A stretch of 64,000 bases of DNA from NCBI RefSeq assembly GCF_039769985.1, contig NZ_JBDNCH010000002.1, positions 310,001 to 374,000 of the forward strand, given 5' to 3'. The stretch comes from Ponticoccus litoralis. GTDB lineage: Bacteria; Pseudomonadota; Alphaproteobacteria; Rhodobacterales; Rhodobacteraceae. Below are positions 45,887 to 55,410 of this stretch, piece by piece. A model generated the notes under the pieces. The model saw nothing but the letters and a program-made list of their open reading frames with translations. It had not been told where the DNA came from and did no database searches. Within the stretch, counting starts at the first letter, position 1. The number at the start of each line of letters is the position of its first letter. The translations under genes were made by a program, and so were the position numbers.

Positions 45887-46530
45887 TGGTCCGCTCCTAC
45901 GGCATTCGGCAGGATCACCCGGCCCGTCAGCAATTCATAAAGGCGCACGAAAGCCACGTAGACCCCGACCAGTGCCGTCGCCACCGCGCCGACCAGGCAG
46001 GCCGCATAGGCCCACCAGACCGGGAACTGCAGCAGCAGGGTGGTCTGGCCGGAGGAGATCTTGCGCGCCATGCCCGCGTTCAGCTGCACCGCGATCAGCA
46101 CAAGAACGGCGGCGAAAAGCCCCGCGATCAGCACCTCCAGCACCCGGTTCGCGCCGCGCGGCAGGAAATTGGTGAAGACATCGACAGAGGCATGGCCCCC
46201 GGTCACGGTGCAGTAGGGCAGGAAGGCGAAGATGCAGAAGGCCATGCCCGCCTCGACCAGTTCGAAGTCTCCCGGGATCGCCCCCAGCCCCGCCTCGATG
46301 GCCCATGCGGCGAAGCCCGGGGCAAGCGATGTCACAAGCCCCGAATGCATCAGCGAGTTCAGCGCCCGCCCGACGATCGAGATGCAGGTCATCAGGATCA
46401 GCACCAGAAGGACGGCGCCGCCCAGAAGCGCCATCAGGCGCGCAAGCCACAGGACGATGCGGTGCAGACCGGCCATCGCGACATTCCCCTCGACGTCTTC
46501 GGTAGAAACGAAAGCCCCCGGGGCGACCAT
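45883..46530 (-). CDS. TRAP transporter small permease DctQ type
   Basis: About 215 residues with four membrane helices and the DctQ features I-S-I-V-G-R-A-L-N and V-D-V-F-T-N-F-L. It pairs with the large permease. The start could be 46530 or, better matched to a GAGGGGA site and the family, 46476 (M-A-G-L-H-R-I-V). The gene lies between the second binding-protein gene and dctM-type gene. Confidence 0.87.
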   Translation of the reverse strand: MVAPGAFVSTEDVEGNVAMAGLHRIVLWLARLMALLGGAVLLVLILMTCISIVGRALNSLMHSGLVTSLAPGFAAWAIEAGLGAIPGDFELVEAGMAFCIFAFLPYCTVTGGHASVDVFTNFLPRGANRVLEVLIAGLFAAVLVLIAVQLNAGMARKISSGQTTLLLQFPVWWAYAACLVGAVATALVGVYVAFVRLYELLTGRVILPNAVGADH

Positions 46531-46552
46531 TGCGCCGCCCCGAAGCGCGGCA

Positions 46553-47607
46553 TCACTTGCCGTAGGTGTCCATGCTCGGGTCGTACTCGGACATCAGCGC
46601 GCGCGCCTGATCGATCAGCGCCTGACCGTCGATCCCCTTGCCGTCCATATCGGCCACCCAGCTCTCGTAGATCGGGTGCACAAGCGCGTCCCATTCCGCC
46701 GCGTCCTCTTCGGAGACGGTGATGATATTGTTGCCCCGGTCCACCGCGATCTGCCGCGCCGGGCCATCCGCATCGGCCTGTGTGCCGCCCGCGAAGATCG
46801 AGAACGCCAGCCCCGAGTTGTCGTCGATCACCTGTTGCAGGTCCTCGGGCAGAGACTCGTAGACATCCTTGTTCATCGCCAGAACGAAGGTCAGGTTGTA
46901 CAGCGCCGGGCCGTCGAACTCGGTGTGGTTCCCGACCAGCTCGGCCACTTTCAGCGCGCTTGTCACCTCCCGGGGATGGTGGTGCCGTCGATCACACCCT
47001 TCGACAGCGCCTCGGAGACCGCCGGAACCGGCATGCCGATCGGTTCCGCGCCGACGCGGGTCAGCAGGTCGTTCACGAGGCGAGAGCCGCCGCGGATCTT
47101 CATGCCTTCAAGGTCCGAGGGTACCGTGACCGGCTTGTTGGTGTGGAACATGCCGGGGCCGTGCACCCATGTGCCGACGATATGCAGATCGGCGAATTCG
47201 CCGTCCTTCATGTGCTCCTCGAACATCTTCCAATAGGCGTAAGAGGCCGCGCGGGCGTCTTCCACCATGAAGGGCAGCTCGAAGACCTCGGTCGAGGGGA
47301 AGCGGCCCGGCGTGTAGCCGACCACGGTCCAGACGATATCGGCGATGCCGTCCATAGCCTGATCCATCAGCTCGGGCGGGGTGCCGCCCAGCTGCATCGA
47401 GGGGTAGCGCTCGATCTCGATCCGGCCCTCGCTGGCCTCTTCGACATTGTCGGCCCAGACATCCAGCACCTGCTTGGGCACATTGGCCTGCGCGGGCAGG
47501 AACTGGTGCAGCGTCAGCGTCACCTCCTGCGCCATGGCCGAGGTACAGGTCATCAGCGCGGTCGCCAGCGCGGCCGCCGCCCCGATAAAGGTTCTGCGTG
47601 TGGTCAT
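46553..47607 (-). CDS. TRAP transporter solute-binding protein, copy 2 (frameshifted)
   Basis: Signal peptide M-T-T-R-R-T-F-I-G-A ... S-A-M-A, then a DctP-type domain with L-T-L-H-Q-F-L-P-A-Q-A-N-V-P, M-K-I-R-G-G-S-R and E-F-D-G-P-A-L-Y-N-L-T-F. One T is missing near 46971; restoring it gives T-I-P-W-E-V-T-S-A-L-K. The corrected chain is about 351 residues. It is a close paralogue of the next gene upstream (very similar throughout), a tandem duplicate. Confidence 0.9.
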
Positions 47608-47652
47608 TGTTGTCCTCCCTGACTGACCACGCCCGTTTGCGGGCGCTTGTTC

Positions 47653-48711
47653 TTATTCGCTTGCCCAGGTGTCCATGGCTGGATCGTAGTCCTCCATCAG
47701 GGCGCGGGCCTCGTCGATCATGGCCTGACCGTCGATGCCCTTGGCCTTCACGTCCTCGATCCAGGCGTCATAGACCGGGCGGGCGATCTCTTCCCACTTG
47801 GCGGCATCATCCTCGGAGACGGTGACGATATTGTTGCCCATGTCCACGGCCACCTGCCGCGCCGGGCCGTCCGCATCCGCCTGCGTGCCGCCCGCGAAGA
47901 TCGAGAAGGCAAGCCCTGAATTGGCGTCGATCACCTGTTGCAGGTCCTCGGGCATCGAGTCGTAGACGTCCCGGTTCATCGCCAGCACGAAGGTCAGGTT
48001 GTAGATCGCGGGACCGTCGAACTCGGTGTGGTTCGAGACCAGTTCCTGCACCTTCAGCGAGGTCGTGACCTCCCATGGGATCGTCGTGCCGTCGATCACC
48101 CCCTTGGACAGCGACTCCGGGATTGCCGTCACCGGCAGGCCGATGGGTTCGGCGCCCACACGCTCCAGCAGCTGGTTCACCATGCGCGAGCCGCCCCGGA
48201 TCTTCAGGCCCTGCAGATCCTCGGGCGCCGAGACCGGCGTCTTGGTGTGCAGCATGCCCGGCCCGTGCACCCATGTGCCAAGGATCTTCACGTCGGCAAA
48301 GTCGGTCTCGGCCATGTGTTCCTCGAACATCCTCCAGTAGGCGTAAGAGGCCGCGCGGGCATCCGACACCATGAAGGGCAGCTCGAAGACCTCGGTGCGC
48401 GGGTAGCGCCCCGGCGTGAAGCCGTTCACCGCCCAGACGATATCGGCGACACCGTCCTGCACCTGATCCAGAAGCTCGGGCGGGGTGCCGCCCAGCTGCA
48501 TGCCGGGGTAGCGCTCGATGGCGATGCGGCCTTCGCTGCCAGCCTCGACCTTGTCGGCCCAGACGTCCAGCACCAGTTTCGGCACATTGGCCTGCGCGGG
48601 CAGGAACTGGTGCAGCGTCAGCGTCACCTCCTGCGCCCATGCGGGGGCGGCGCCCGTGACGGACAGCCCGGCCGCAGCCACGCAGCCCAGCAGCGTTCTT
48701 CTCGTGGTCAT
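47653..48711 (-). CDS. TRAP transporter solute-binding protein, copy 1
   Basis: A 352-residue periplasmic protein with signal peptide M-T-T-R-R-T-L-L-G-C ... A-P-A-W-A and an intact DctP-type fold (L-T-L-H-Q-F-L-P-A-Q-A-N-V-P, L-K-I-R-G-G-S-R, the family arginine, and E-F-D-G-P-A-I-Y-N). It is the first gene of the transporter operon, 45 bases before its paralogue. Differences between the copies cluster in the N-terminal third and near the C-terminus, so the two may bind related but different aromatic acids. Confidence 0.93.
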   Translation of the reverse strand: MTTRRTLLGCVAAAGLSVTGAAPAWAQEVTLTLHQFLPAQANVPKLVLDVWADKVEAGSEGRIAIERYPGMQLGGTPPELLDQVQDGVADIVWAVNGFTPGRYPRTEVFELPFMVSDARAASYAYWRMFEEHMAETDFADVKILGTWVHGPGMLHTKTPVSAPEDLQGLKIRGGSRMVNQLLERVGAEPIGLPVTAIPESLSKGVIDGTTIPWEVTTSLKVQELVSNHTEFDGPAIYNLTFVLAMNRDVYDSMPEDLQQVIDANSGLAFSIFAGGTQADADGPARQVAVDMGNNIVTVSEDDAAKWEEIARPVYDAWIEDVKAKGIDGQAMIDEARALMEDYDPAMDTWASE

Positions 48712-49128
48712 CTTCTCCTCCCTCAGACGACCGCCGGCAGCGCCGACCTTGATGCAGAATCTTGCACGAACGGCATTATAATGCAACTCCCGCCGTGACC
48801 TGCACGATCCGGAACGCGGGCCCCGGTCGGGCCCCGGACCCGGTGAAAATATGGGAACAGGTTCAGCGCGGCTTGTCCAGTATCTTCCACAAGGAAACAA
48901 ATTTGCGCCCGCGAAGGACGGCGCACCCCGCCCGGTGACGGGCAAAGGACGACCGCCGGGCCGCCCAATCTGCCTTGCCGGGCGCCACAGGCAGCGGGCA
49001 CAACCCAGGCCCTTCCCACGATCCGAATCGCGGCGGCGGCGCATCGCCCCTGCCCCCGGCACGGATCGCCCTTGCGGCCCGCGGCAAAACCCTGCAGCTT
49101 CGCCCAACAAAGGACCGATGCCCCTACC
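48712..49128. other. 417-base divergent promoter region
   Basis: No gene is seen. It separates the TRAP/ligase operon from the repair-nuclease operon. Near the TRAP gene it holds TGCA elements at 48753, 48763 and 48782 and a perfect palindrome at 48773. Towards the nuclease gene it is GC-rich with nothing recognisable. Confidence 0.5.
48773..48784. promoter_or_regulatory. palindrome upstream of the TRAP operon, candidate BoxR-like site
   Basis: GCATTATAATGC is a perfect 12-base palindrome 62 bases upstream of the first TRAP gene, in a cluster of TGCA repeats. It shares the TGCATT core with the site at 41882-41895. Confidence 0.5.
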
Positions 49129-50361
49129 GTGATCACGCTGCTGCATACCGCCGACCTGCATCTCGACTCGCCGCTGAAGTCCCCGGCGCTGCGCGACGAG
49201 GCGCTTCAGCGCGCCGTGGCCACCGCCACGCGGACGGCGCTGGCGCGGATGGTCGAACTTGCCATCGAGGAGGGTGTCACCGCCCTGCTGATCGCGGGCG
49301 ACCTCTTCGATGGCGAGGCCCGCAGCGCCAAGACCGCCGCCTTTGTCACCGCGCAATGCGACCGGCTGGCGGCGGCGGGCATCCGGGTCTTCCTGATCAA
49401 GGGCAACCACGACGCCGAGAACCCGATCACCGGCGACCTCGTGCTGCCGGAAAACGTCCATGTCTTCGACGGGCGCGGCGGCAAGGTGCAGCTGGCCGAG
49501 GATCTGTGGATCCATGGCGTCAGCTTCAGTGGCCGCCACGCGCCTGACAGTCTCTTGCCGAAGTTCCCCGCCCCGGTGCCGGGCGCGGTCAACATAGCCC
49601 TTCTGCACACCTCGCTCAGCGGCGCGGCGGGCCATGACCCCTACGCGCCCTGCACGGTGCCGCAGTTGCAGGCGGCGGGCTTCGACTACTGGGCGCTGGG
49701 TCACGTCCACAAGCGCACGGTGCATTCCGAAAGCCCCCGGATCGTCATGCCCGGCATGCCGCAGGGCCGCGACATGGGAGAGACCGGCGCCAAATCCGTG
49801 ACGCTTCTGCAGATCGACGCAGGCCGCATCACAACCGCCGAACGCCCGCTGTCGGTGGTGGATTTCGAACGGATCGCGGTGGATGTCACCGGGCTGGAGG
49901 ACGCGACCGACCTGCGCGCCGCCCTGCGCGCGCGCCTTGCGACGGTGGCCGACGGGCTGCGCGCCGATCAGGCCATCCTGCGGGTGACGCTGACCGGGGA
50001 AACGCCGCTGCGCTGGCCCCTGCTGCGCGACCGCGAGACATGGGCCGAGGCGCTGACCGACATGGCGGCAGAGACCGGACGACTGTGGATCGACCGGCTT
50101 GAACTCGACCTGACCGAACCGGCCTCCACTGGCAGCGCCACCGCCGCAGGCGAACTGGCGGCGCTGATGCAGGAGATCCTTGCCGAAGAGGGCTTTCTTG
50201 CCGCCGCGCGGGCCGAGGTGGACGAGGTGCTGGCGCAGCTGCCGCCCTCGGAACGGCGCGCCCTGCTGCCAAGCGAAGAGGCCGCCCCCGCGCTGGCCGA
50301 ACGGCTGGTCCGCGAGGGCGCGGAGATCGTCATCGCGCGGCTGAAGACCGGGGGCGCGTGA
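49129..50361 (+). CDS. DNA repair exonuclease, SbcD/YhaO-type metallophosphatase
   Basis: A 410-residue nuclease subunit starting at GTG 49129 (reads V-I-T-L-L-H-T-A-D-L-H-L-D-S). Metallophosphatase motifs follow in order: D-L-H, G-D-L-F-D-G-E, G-N-H-D-A-E and G-H-V-H-K-R. It is the Mre11-like partner of the SMC-like ATPase whose gene overlaps its stop (TGATG). Together they probably trim damaged or blocked DNA ends, as inferred from SbcCD/Mre11-Rad50. Confidence 0.9.
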   Translation: MITLLHTADLHLDSPLKSPALRDEALQRAVATATRTALARMVELAIEEGVTALLIAGDLFDGEARSAKTAAFVTAQCDRLAAAGIRVFLIKGNHDAENPITGDLVLPENVHVFDGRGGKVQLAEDLWIHGVSFSGRHAPDSLLPKFPAPVPGAVNIALLHTSLSGAAGHDPYAPCTVPQLQAAGFDYWALGHVHKRTVHSESPRIVMPGMPQGRDMGETGAKSVTLLQIDAGRITTAERPLSVVDFERIAVDVTGLEDATDLRAALRARLATVADGLRADQAILRVTLTGETPLRWPLLRDRETWAEALTDMAAETGRLWIDRLELDLTEPASTGSATAAGELAALMQEILAEEGFLAAARAEVDEVLAQLPPSERRALLPSEEAAPALAERLVREGAEIVIARLKTGGA

Positions 50362-53300
50362 TGCGGCTGGAACGGCTGGCGCTCGACCGCTTCGGGCATT
50401 TCACCGACAAGCAGTTCGACTTTGGCCCGCAGCCCGACGGGACGCCGGATTTCCACATCGTCCACGGCCCCAACGAGGCGGGCAAGACCACCACCATGGA
50501 GGCCTGGCTGCGCCTTCTCTATGGCTATGCCCGCGGCGAACCCTACGGCTTTCGCCACCAGCGCGAGAACCTGTCGGTCACCGCATGGCTGAATATCGAC
50601 GGCCAGACCCGCTGCTTTCGCCGCCTGCCGCGCAAGAACCAGCTGCTTGACGAAAACGGCGCGGTCCTGCCCGAGGCGGCGCTGTCGGGTGCGCTTGGCG
50701 GCACCACGGCAGAGACCTATCGCAGCCTCTTCTGCCTTGACGACGCGACCATCGAAAGCGGCGGCGAAGAGATCGTCCGCGCCCGGGGCGACATCGACCG
50801 CCTGCTGTTCACCGCCGCCGCGGGCACAGAGACCCTGTCCGAGGTTCTGGACGGGCTGCGCGGCGGGGCCGACACGCTCTACCGCAAGGGCGCGCCCACC
50901 ACCCGGGTCCATGTGCTGAAAAAGGCGCTGCGCGAGACAGAGGCGCAGATCCGCGCGCAGGATGTTTCTGTCTCGGCGCTGCGCAAGCTGCGCACGGATC
51001 GCGATGCCGCGCAGGCGCGCGAAGAGGCGGTCTCTGCCGAACGCCGCGCGCTCATGCAGCGGGCCGCCCGGACAGAGGCAGAGATCGCCGCCCTGCCGAT
51101 GCAGGCAGAGCTTCGCGGGCTGGAAACGGCGCTGGCGCCGCTGGCCGATCACCCCGCCGATCCCGGGATCACCACCGACGGCGTGCTGGCGCTGATGCAA
51201 GAGGCGGCGCGTGCCGAGAACGACATCCAGCGCCTCGACCGTGAAACGGCGCGGCTGACCGGGGAACGGGCGGCGCTGCCGCTGGCGCCCGGGGTGCTGG
51301 CGCTGGCGGACCCGCTGACGGCGCTGGACCCGCTGTACCATCGCGCGACGGGCGGCGCGGCGGACCTTGGCAAGCGCCGCCAGACCGCGGCGGACCTGCT
51401 GGCCGAGATGGGCGCCCTTGCCCGCAGCCTGACCGACGCGCCAGAGGTGGACCCGCTGGCCTTCGTGCCCTCCGAAGCCGCCCTAGCCCAGCTGGAAGAG
51501 CGCCGCGAGGCCCTGCGCGCCGCGCGGGCGCTGGTGCAGTCCGAGACGCAAGAGGTCGCGGAGCTGCGCGAGGCCCTGGCGCAGGCCGAGGCGCAGGCCG
51601 GCCCCGACGAGGCGCCCGATGCCATCGCGCAGGTCTTTGCCGATGTGCCGGTCGACCGTCTGGCCATGGCCGAAGAGATGGCCCGCAACAGCCTGCAACA
51701 GGCGCAAGAGTCCGCGCGGGCCGCGCTGGACGCGCTGGCCCTGCCCGGCCAGAGCTTCGACACCGCGCCCGACCTGCCGATCTCTCCCGAAGAGGCAGAG
51801 GCGCAGCACCGCGCCTGGCAGGAGGCCGGGCGCCAGCTGACCCATCTGACCGAAGAGACCGCCCGCCACGCCACCCGCCGCAGCGCGCTGGAGCGCGAGA
51901 TTGCCGGGCTGTCGCGGCTGGCCGACGACCCCGCCACCCGCACCGCCCGGCAGGAACGTGACACCCTGTGGCAGGCGCATCGCGACGCGCTGACCCCCGA
52001 GACCGCCCACGCCTTCGAAGCGGCGATGCTGCGGCTGGATGCGCTGATGGAGGCGCGGCTGGACAAGGCCGATGCGCTGGCCGCGCTGCGGCAGGCCGAA
52101 AGCGCGCTGGCCGAGGCGCGCGAGGCAGAAACCGCAACCGCGACCGCCCGCGCAGAGGCAGAGACGCGGGTGGCAGAGCTTTCCGCTGCCTATGACGCCA
52201 CGCAGACCGGGGCCGGGCTGGCGCGCCCGCTGCCGCTGGCTGCTCTGGCCGACTGGCTGCGCCGGGCCGAGGCGGCGCGCTCCGCCTGCCGCGCGCTGGA
52301 CCGCGAGGCCGCCCGGCAGGACCCGGTGCTTTCCGCCGCCCGCGCCGCCGCCGACCGGCTGCGCCCGCTTCTTGGCAGCGAGAGCACGGATTTCAGCCAT
52401 CTCGCCCGGCTGGCGCAAGAGCGGCTGGAGGCATGGCAGGCCCGGGCCGAGGCCGCCCGCCGCCGCGCCGAACGCCGCGAGGATCTGGCCCGCCGCCTTG
52501 AAGCCCGCGAACGGCGCCTTGCCCGGGCCGAGGCCACGCAGGCAGAGGCCGAAGCCGCGTGGCAGGCCTGCCTTGCCGCCACCCTGCCCGAAGGCACGCG
52601 GGCCGAGGCCCTGCTGGCGACGCTGAAACCACTGCAGCGGCTGCGCGAACTCTCGGGCACGCGGGACCCGGTGCTGCGCCAGATCGCCGGGATCGAAGAG
52701 GACCGCCGCCGCTTTCACGCGGCGATGCAGGCCCTGCCCGAGCTGCCCGGACCGGCGGAGACAGAGCCCGAGGCCCGCTTTCGCGCAGCCCTCAAGGCGC
52801 TGGATGAAGCGCGCAGCGCAGAGGACCGAAAAGCGGCCGTGGACTGCCGCCTTGACGAGATCGCCGGGGAACGGGCCAGCGCCGAGCAGAACGCGCAGAC
52901 CATCGCCCGACAGGTCGAGAGGCTGTTGCAGGCCTTTCCCGGCCCGCCGCAGGGTGGCCCCGACGCCCTGCGCCGCGCGGTGCAAGAGGCCGAGCGCGCG
53001 GGCGACCTGCGCCAGCGCATCGACACGCTGGCGCGCCGCATCGTGCAAACCCTGTCATGCGACAGCCTCGACGAGGCGCGGGAGCGACTGGCCAGCCGCG
53101 ATCTGCCGACGCTAGAGGCCGAACGGGCCGAGACCGCCGCTGACCTCGACCGGGTCGAGGAGGCAGTGCGCGAAGCCATCGCCGCCCGGACAGAGGCCGA
53201 GGCCGCGCTGAAGGCGGTGACCGGCGGCGCAGAAGTGGCAGAGCTGGAGGCCCGGGCCACCGTCGAGGCCATGCAGGTCACCGATGCCGCGCTGGATCAC

Positions 53301-53792
53301 CTGCGCCTGTCGCTGGGCCACCGGCTGGCCGAAGAGGCGCTGCGGCGCTACCGCGACAGCCACCGCAGCGGCATGATGCAGGCCACCGAAACCGCCTTTG
53401 CCGCGCTGACCAACGGCGCCTACCGGCAGTTGCGGACCGAGATGGAGGGCACGACAGAGGTGCTGCGCGCGCTCGACGCCGGCGGAACGCCGAAACAGGT
53501 GGGCGACATGTCCAAGGGCACGCGCTTTCAGCTGTACCTTGCGCTGCGCGCCGCCGCCTACGAAGAGATGGCGCAGCAGGGGCTGTGCCTGCCGTTCTTC
53601 TGCGACGACATCTTCGAGACCTTCGACGAGGACCGCACCCGCGCCGCCTGCCGGGTGATGGCGCGGATCGGCATGACCGGACAGGCGATCTACCTGACCC
53701 ATCACCGCCACGTCGTCGAGATCGCCCGCGAAGTCTGCGGCGACGCGCTGCGGGTGCACGACCTGCGCGAGACCGGGGCGCCAAGCCTCTGA
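50361..53792 (+). CDS. SMC/Rad50-like ATPase, YhaN type
   Basis: A 1143-residue protein. N-terminal P-loop G-P-N-E-A-G-K-T-T, about 800 residues of alanine-, arginine- and glutamate-rich coiled coil, then the C-terminal M-S-K-G-T-R-F-Q-L-Y-L-A-L-R signature-like region and Walker B F-F-C-D-D-I-F-E-T-F-D. This is the Rad50-like half of a YhaO-YhaN complex. The start is ATG 50361; the GTG three bases before is possible. The extremely biased coil composition reflects the high GC content. Confidence 0.92.
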   Translation: MRLERLALDRFGHFTDKQFDFGPQPDGTPDFHIVHGPNEAGKTTTMEAWLRLLYGYARGEPYGFRHQRENLSVTAWLNIDGQTRCFRRLPRKNQLLDENGAVLPEAALSGALGGTTAETYRSLFCLDDATIESGGEEIVRARGDIDRLLFTAAAGTETLSEVLDGLRGGADTLYRKGAPTTRVHVLKKALRETEAQIRAQDVSVSALRKLRTDRDAAQAREEAVSAERRALMQRAARTEAEIAALPMQAELRGLETALAPLADHPADPGITTDGVLALMQEAARAENDIQRLDRETARLTGERAALPLAPGVLALADPLTALDPLYHRATGGAADLGKRRQTAADLLAEMGALARSLTDAPEVDPLAFVPSEAALAQLEERREALRAARALVQSETQEVAELREALAQAEAQAGPDEAPDAIAQVFADVPVDRLAMAEEMARNSLQQAQESARAALDALALPGQSFDTAPDLPISPEEAEAQHRAWQEAGRQLTHLTEETARHATRRSALEREIAGLSRLADDPATRTARQERDTLWQAHRDALTPETAHAFEAAMLRLDALMEARLDKADALAALRQAESALAEAREAETATATARAEAETRVAELSAAYDATQTGAGLARPLPLAALADWLRRAEAARSACRALDREAARQDPVLSAARAAADRLRPLLGSESTDFSHLARLAQERLEAWQARAEAARRRAERREDLARRLEARERRLARAEATQAEAEAAWQACLAATLPEGTRAEALLATLKPLQRLRELSGTRDPVLRQIAGIEEDRRRFHAAMQALPELPGPAETEPEARFRAALKALDEARSAEDRKAAVDCRLDEIAGERASAEQNAQTIARQVERLLQAFPGPPQGGPDALRRAVQEAERAGDLRQRIDTLARRIVQTLSCDSLDEARERLASRDLPTLEAERAETAADLDRVEEAVREAIAARTEAEAALKAVTGGAEVAELEARATVEAMQVTDAALDHLRLSLGHRLAEEALRRYRDSHRSGMMQATETAFAALTNGAYRQLRTEMEGTTEVLRALDAGGTPKQVGDMSKGTRFQLYLALRAAAYEEMAQQGLCLPFFCDDIFETFDEDRTRAACRVMARIGMTGQAIYLTHHRHVVEIAREVCGDALRVHDLRETGAPSL

Positions 53793-53843
53793 CCCGGTGC
53801 CCCCAAGCGCCCCGGCCCCTGTTCGCGGCAAGGCACCCGGCAG

Positions 53844-53862
53844 CTGTCGCTTAGGGCGACAG
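53844..53862. terminator. hairpin between convergent genes
   Basis: CTGTCGC-ttagg-GCGACAG in the 225-base gap after the YhaN-type gene. There is no T-run, so termination is only possible. Nothing else is recognisable in the gap. Confidence 0.35.
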
Positions 53863-54017
53863 GAGCGTGCGCGGGGCGCAATACTGGCACGCAATCCGGG
53901 GGCGCTGTCCGGCGGTTCCCTTGTCTGCTTGCCGCGCGCCCCGACCGGCCTCTCCCGGAGTAGATCGAAAGGCGCGGTCCCGGGCATGCCCCTGCGGCCA
54001 TGGCGCAACACCGGAAC

Positions 54018-54317
54018 TCAGGCCGGGTCGGTCGGAAGCTCCAGCACCTGCCAGTGTTCGCCCATGGCGACAATGCAGGACGTGCCGTTCGCGTAGGACT
54101 GCACCAACGCCCAATCGCCCGAGGCCTTGTCGATCCAGACCTCCATCACCGCGTCGGGGCCGCGCAGGCCCTGCCCCTGCTTGCTTACGCCCTGCACCGT
54201 GGTCAGCCGGTTCTCCAGCCGGGCGCGGTCGTCGCAGATCACATCCGCAAGCCGGGCTGCGGCGCCGAAGGGGGCGCCCGTCAGCAACAGCGTGAACAGG
54301 GCAAGACACCGGGTCAT
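54018..54317 (-). CDS. small secreted protein of unknown function
   Basis: A 99-residue protein with a signal peptide (M-T-R-C-L-A-L-F-T-L-L-L-T-G-A-P-F-G-A-A-A). The mature part holds two cysteines (V-I-C-D-D and T-S-C-I-V) that may form a disulfide, and D-A-V-M-E-V-W-I-D. I do not recognise it. A Pho-box-like sequence lies 30 bases upstream on this strand, so it could belong to the phosphate-starvation response. Confidence 0.7.
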   Translation of the reverse strand: MTRCLALFTLLLTGAPFGAAARLADVICDDRARLENRLTTVQGVSKQGQGLRGPDAVMEVWIDKASGDWALVQSYANGTSCIVAMGEHWQVLELPTDPA

Positions 54318-54346
54318 GGACGAGATCCTAGCAGGCGGCGGACGAC

Positions 54347-54365
54347 CTGTAACGATTTTATGACG
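54347..54365 (-). promoter_or_regulatory. possible Pho box
   Basis: On the minus strand the sequence reads CGTCATAAAATCGTTACAG, close to the tandem CTGTCAT-type direct repeat bound by PhoB (G-TCAT-AAA-T at the left, TTACA at the right). It lies between the small secreted protein and the phn operon and could serve either. Confidence 0.4.
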
Positions 54366-54550
54366 ACGCCCGATCAATTCTGGCTTCAACCCTGCAATGA
54401 TTGCGCAGGCCGCAGGCCGCGCACAGGCGCCGCGCGACAGCCCGCGCCGTTACATTTCCGTTTCCAAAGCTTAATAGAACCGACTCAAAAGCGTCGCAAA
54501 ATCGTCTGGTAGGCCCATTACCTCCCACCCCGAGACAGCTTGGGGGACAC

Positions 54551-55372
54551 ATGCTGCAGGTTCAGACTCTGACCAAGACGTTCGGCGAGCGCACCGCCGT
54601 CGACCGCGCCAGCTTTTCCGTGGATCAGCCGCGCATGATCGGCGTGATCGGGCGCTCGGGCGCCGGGAAATCGACGCTTCTGCGCATGCTGAACCGGCTC
54701 AGCGACGCCAGCAGCGGCACGATCCTGTTCAACGGGCGCGACATCACCGCCCTGAAGGGCGCCGAGCGGCGCAAGTGGCAGTCGCGCTGCGCGATGATCT
54801 TCCAGCAGTTCAACCTCGTGCCGCGCATGGACGTGGTGTCGAACGTGCTGCACGGCACGCTGAACCGGCGCTCGACCCTTGCCACGATGTTCAACCTCTA
54901 CCCGACAGAGGACATCCACCACGCCATCGAGATCCTCGACCGCCTCGGCATCGCCGATCAGGCGCCCAAGCGGGCCGAGGCGCTGTCCGGCGGCCAGCAG
55001 CAGCGCGTCGCCATTGCCCGCGCCCTGATGCAGGACCCCGCGGTGATCCTCGCCGACGAGCCGATCGCCAGCCTCGACCCGATGAACGCGCAGATCGTCA
55101 TGGAGGCGCTGCGCCGCATCCACGAGGAAGACGACCGCATGGTCATCGCCAACCTGCACACGCTGGATACCGCGCGGCGCTACTGCGACCGGGTGATCGG
55201 CATGCGCGACGGGCGCATCGTCTTCGACGGCACGCCCGAACAGCTGACCACCGGCGTCGCCCGCGACATCTATGGTGCCGGGGCCGATTTTTCCGAGGCC
55301 GCGACCTCGACCGAGATCGCGACCCTCGACCGCACCGATGCCGAACGGCTGAAGGCCGGGGCCCTCGCCTGA
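54551..55372 (+). CDS. phnC: phosphonate ABC transporter ATPase
   Basis: A 273-residue ATPase: Walker A G-R-S-G-A-G-K-S-T, F-Q-Q-F-N-L-V-P-R, signature L-S-G-G-Q-Q-Q-R, Walker B V-I-L-A-D-E-P. The N-L-V-P-R-M-D-V-V-S-N-V-L-H-G segment is typical of PhnC. First gene of the phnCDEE operon that imports phosphonates. Confidence 0.95.
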   Translation: MLQVQTLTKTFGERTAVDRASFSVDQPRMIGVIGRSGAGKSTLLRMLNRLSDASSGTILFNGRDITALKGAERRKWQSRCAMIFQQFNLVPRMDVVSNVLHGTLNRRSTLATMFNLYPTEDIHHAIEILDRLGIADQAPKRAEALSGGQQQRVAIARALMQDPAVILADEPIASLDPMNAQIVMEALRRIHEEDDRMVIANLHTLDTARRYCDRVIGMRDGRIVFDGTPEQLTTGVARDIYGAGADFSEAATSTEIATLDRTDAERLKAGALA

Positions 55373-55410
55373 TCCGCCTTTTCAACGACCCTTCATCAAC
55401 GGAGAGACTG

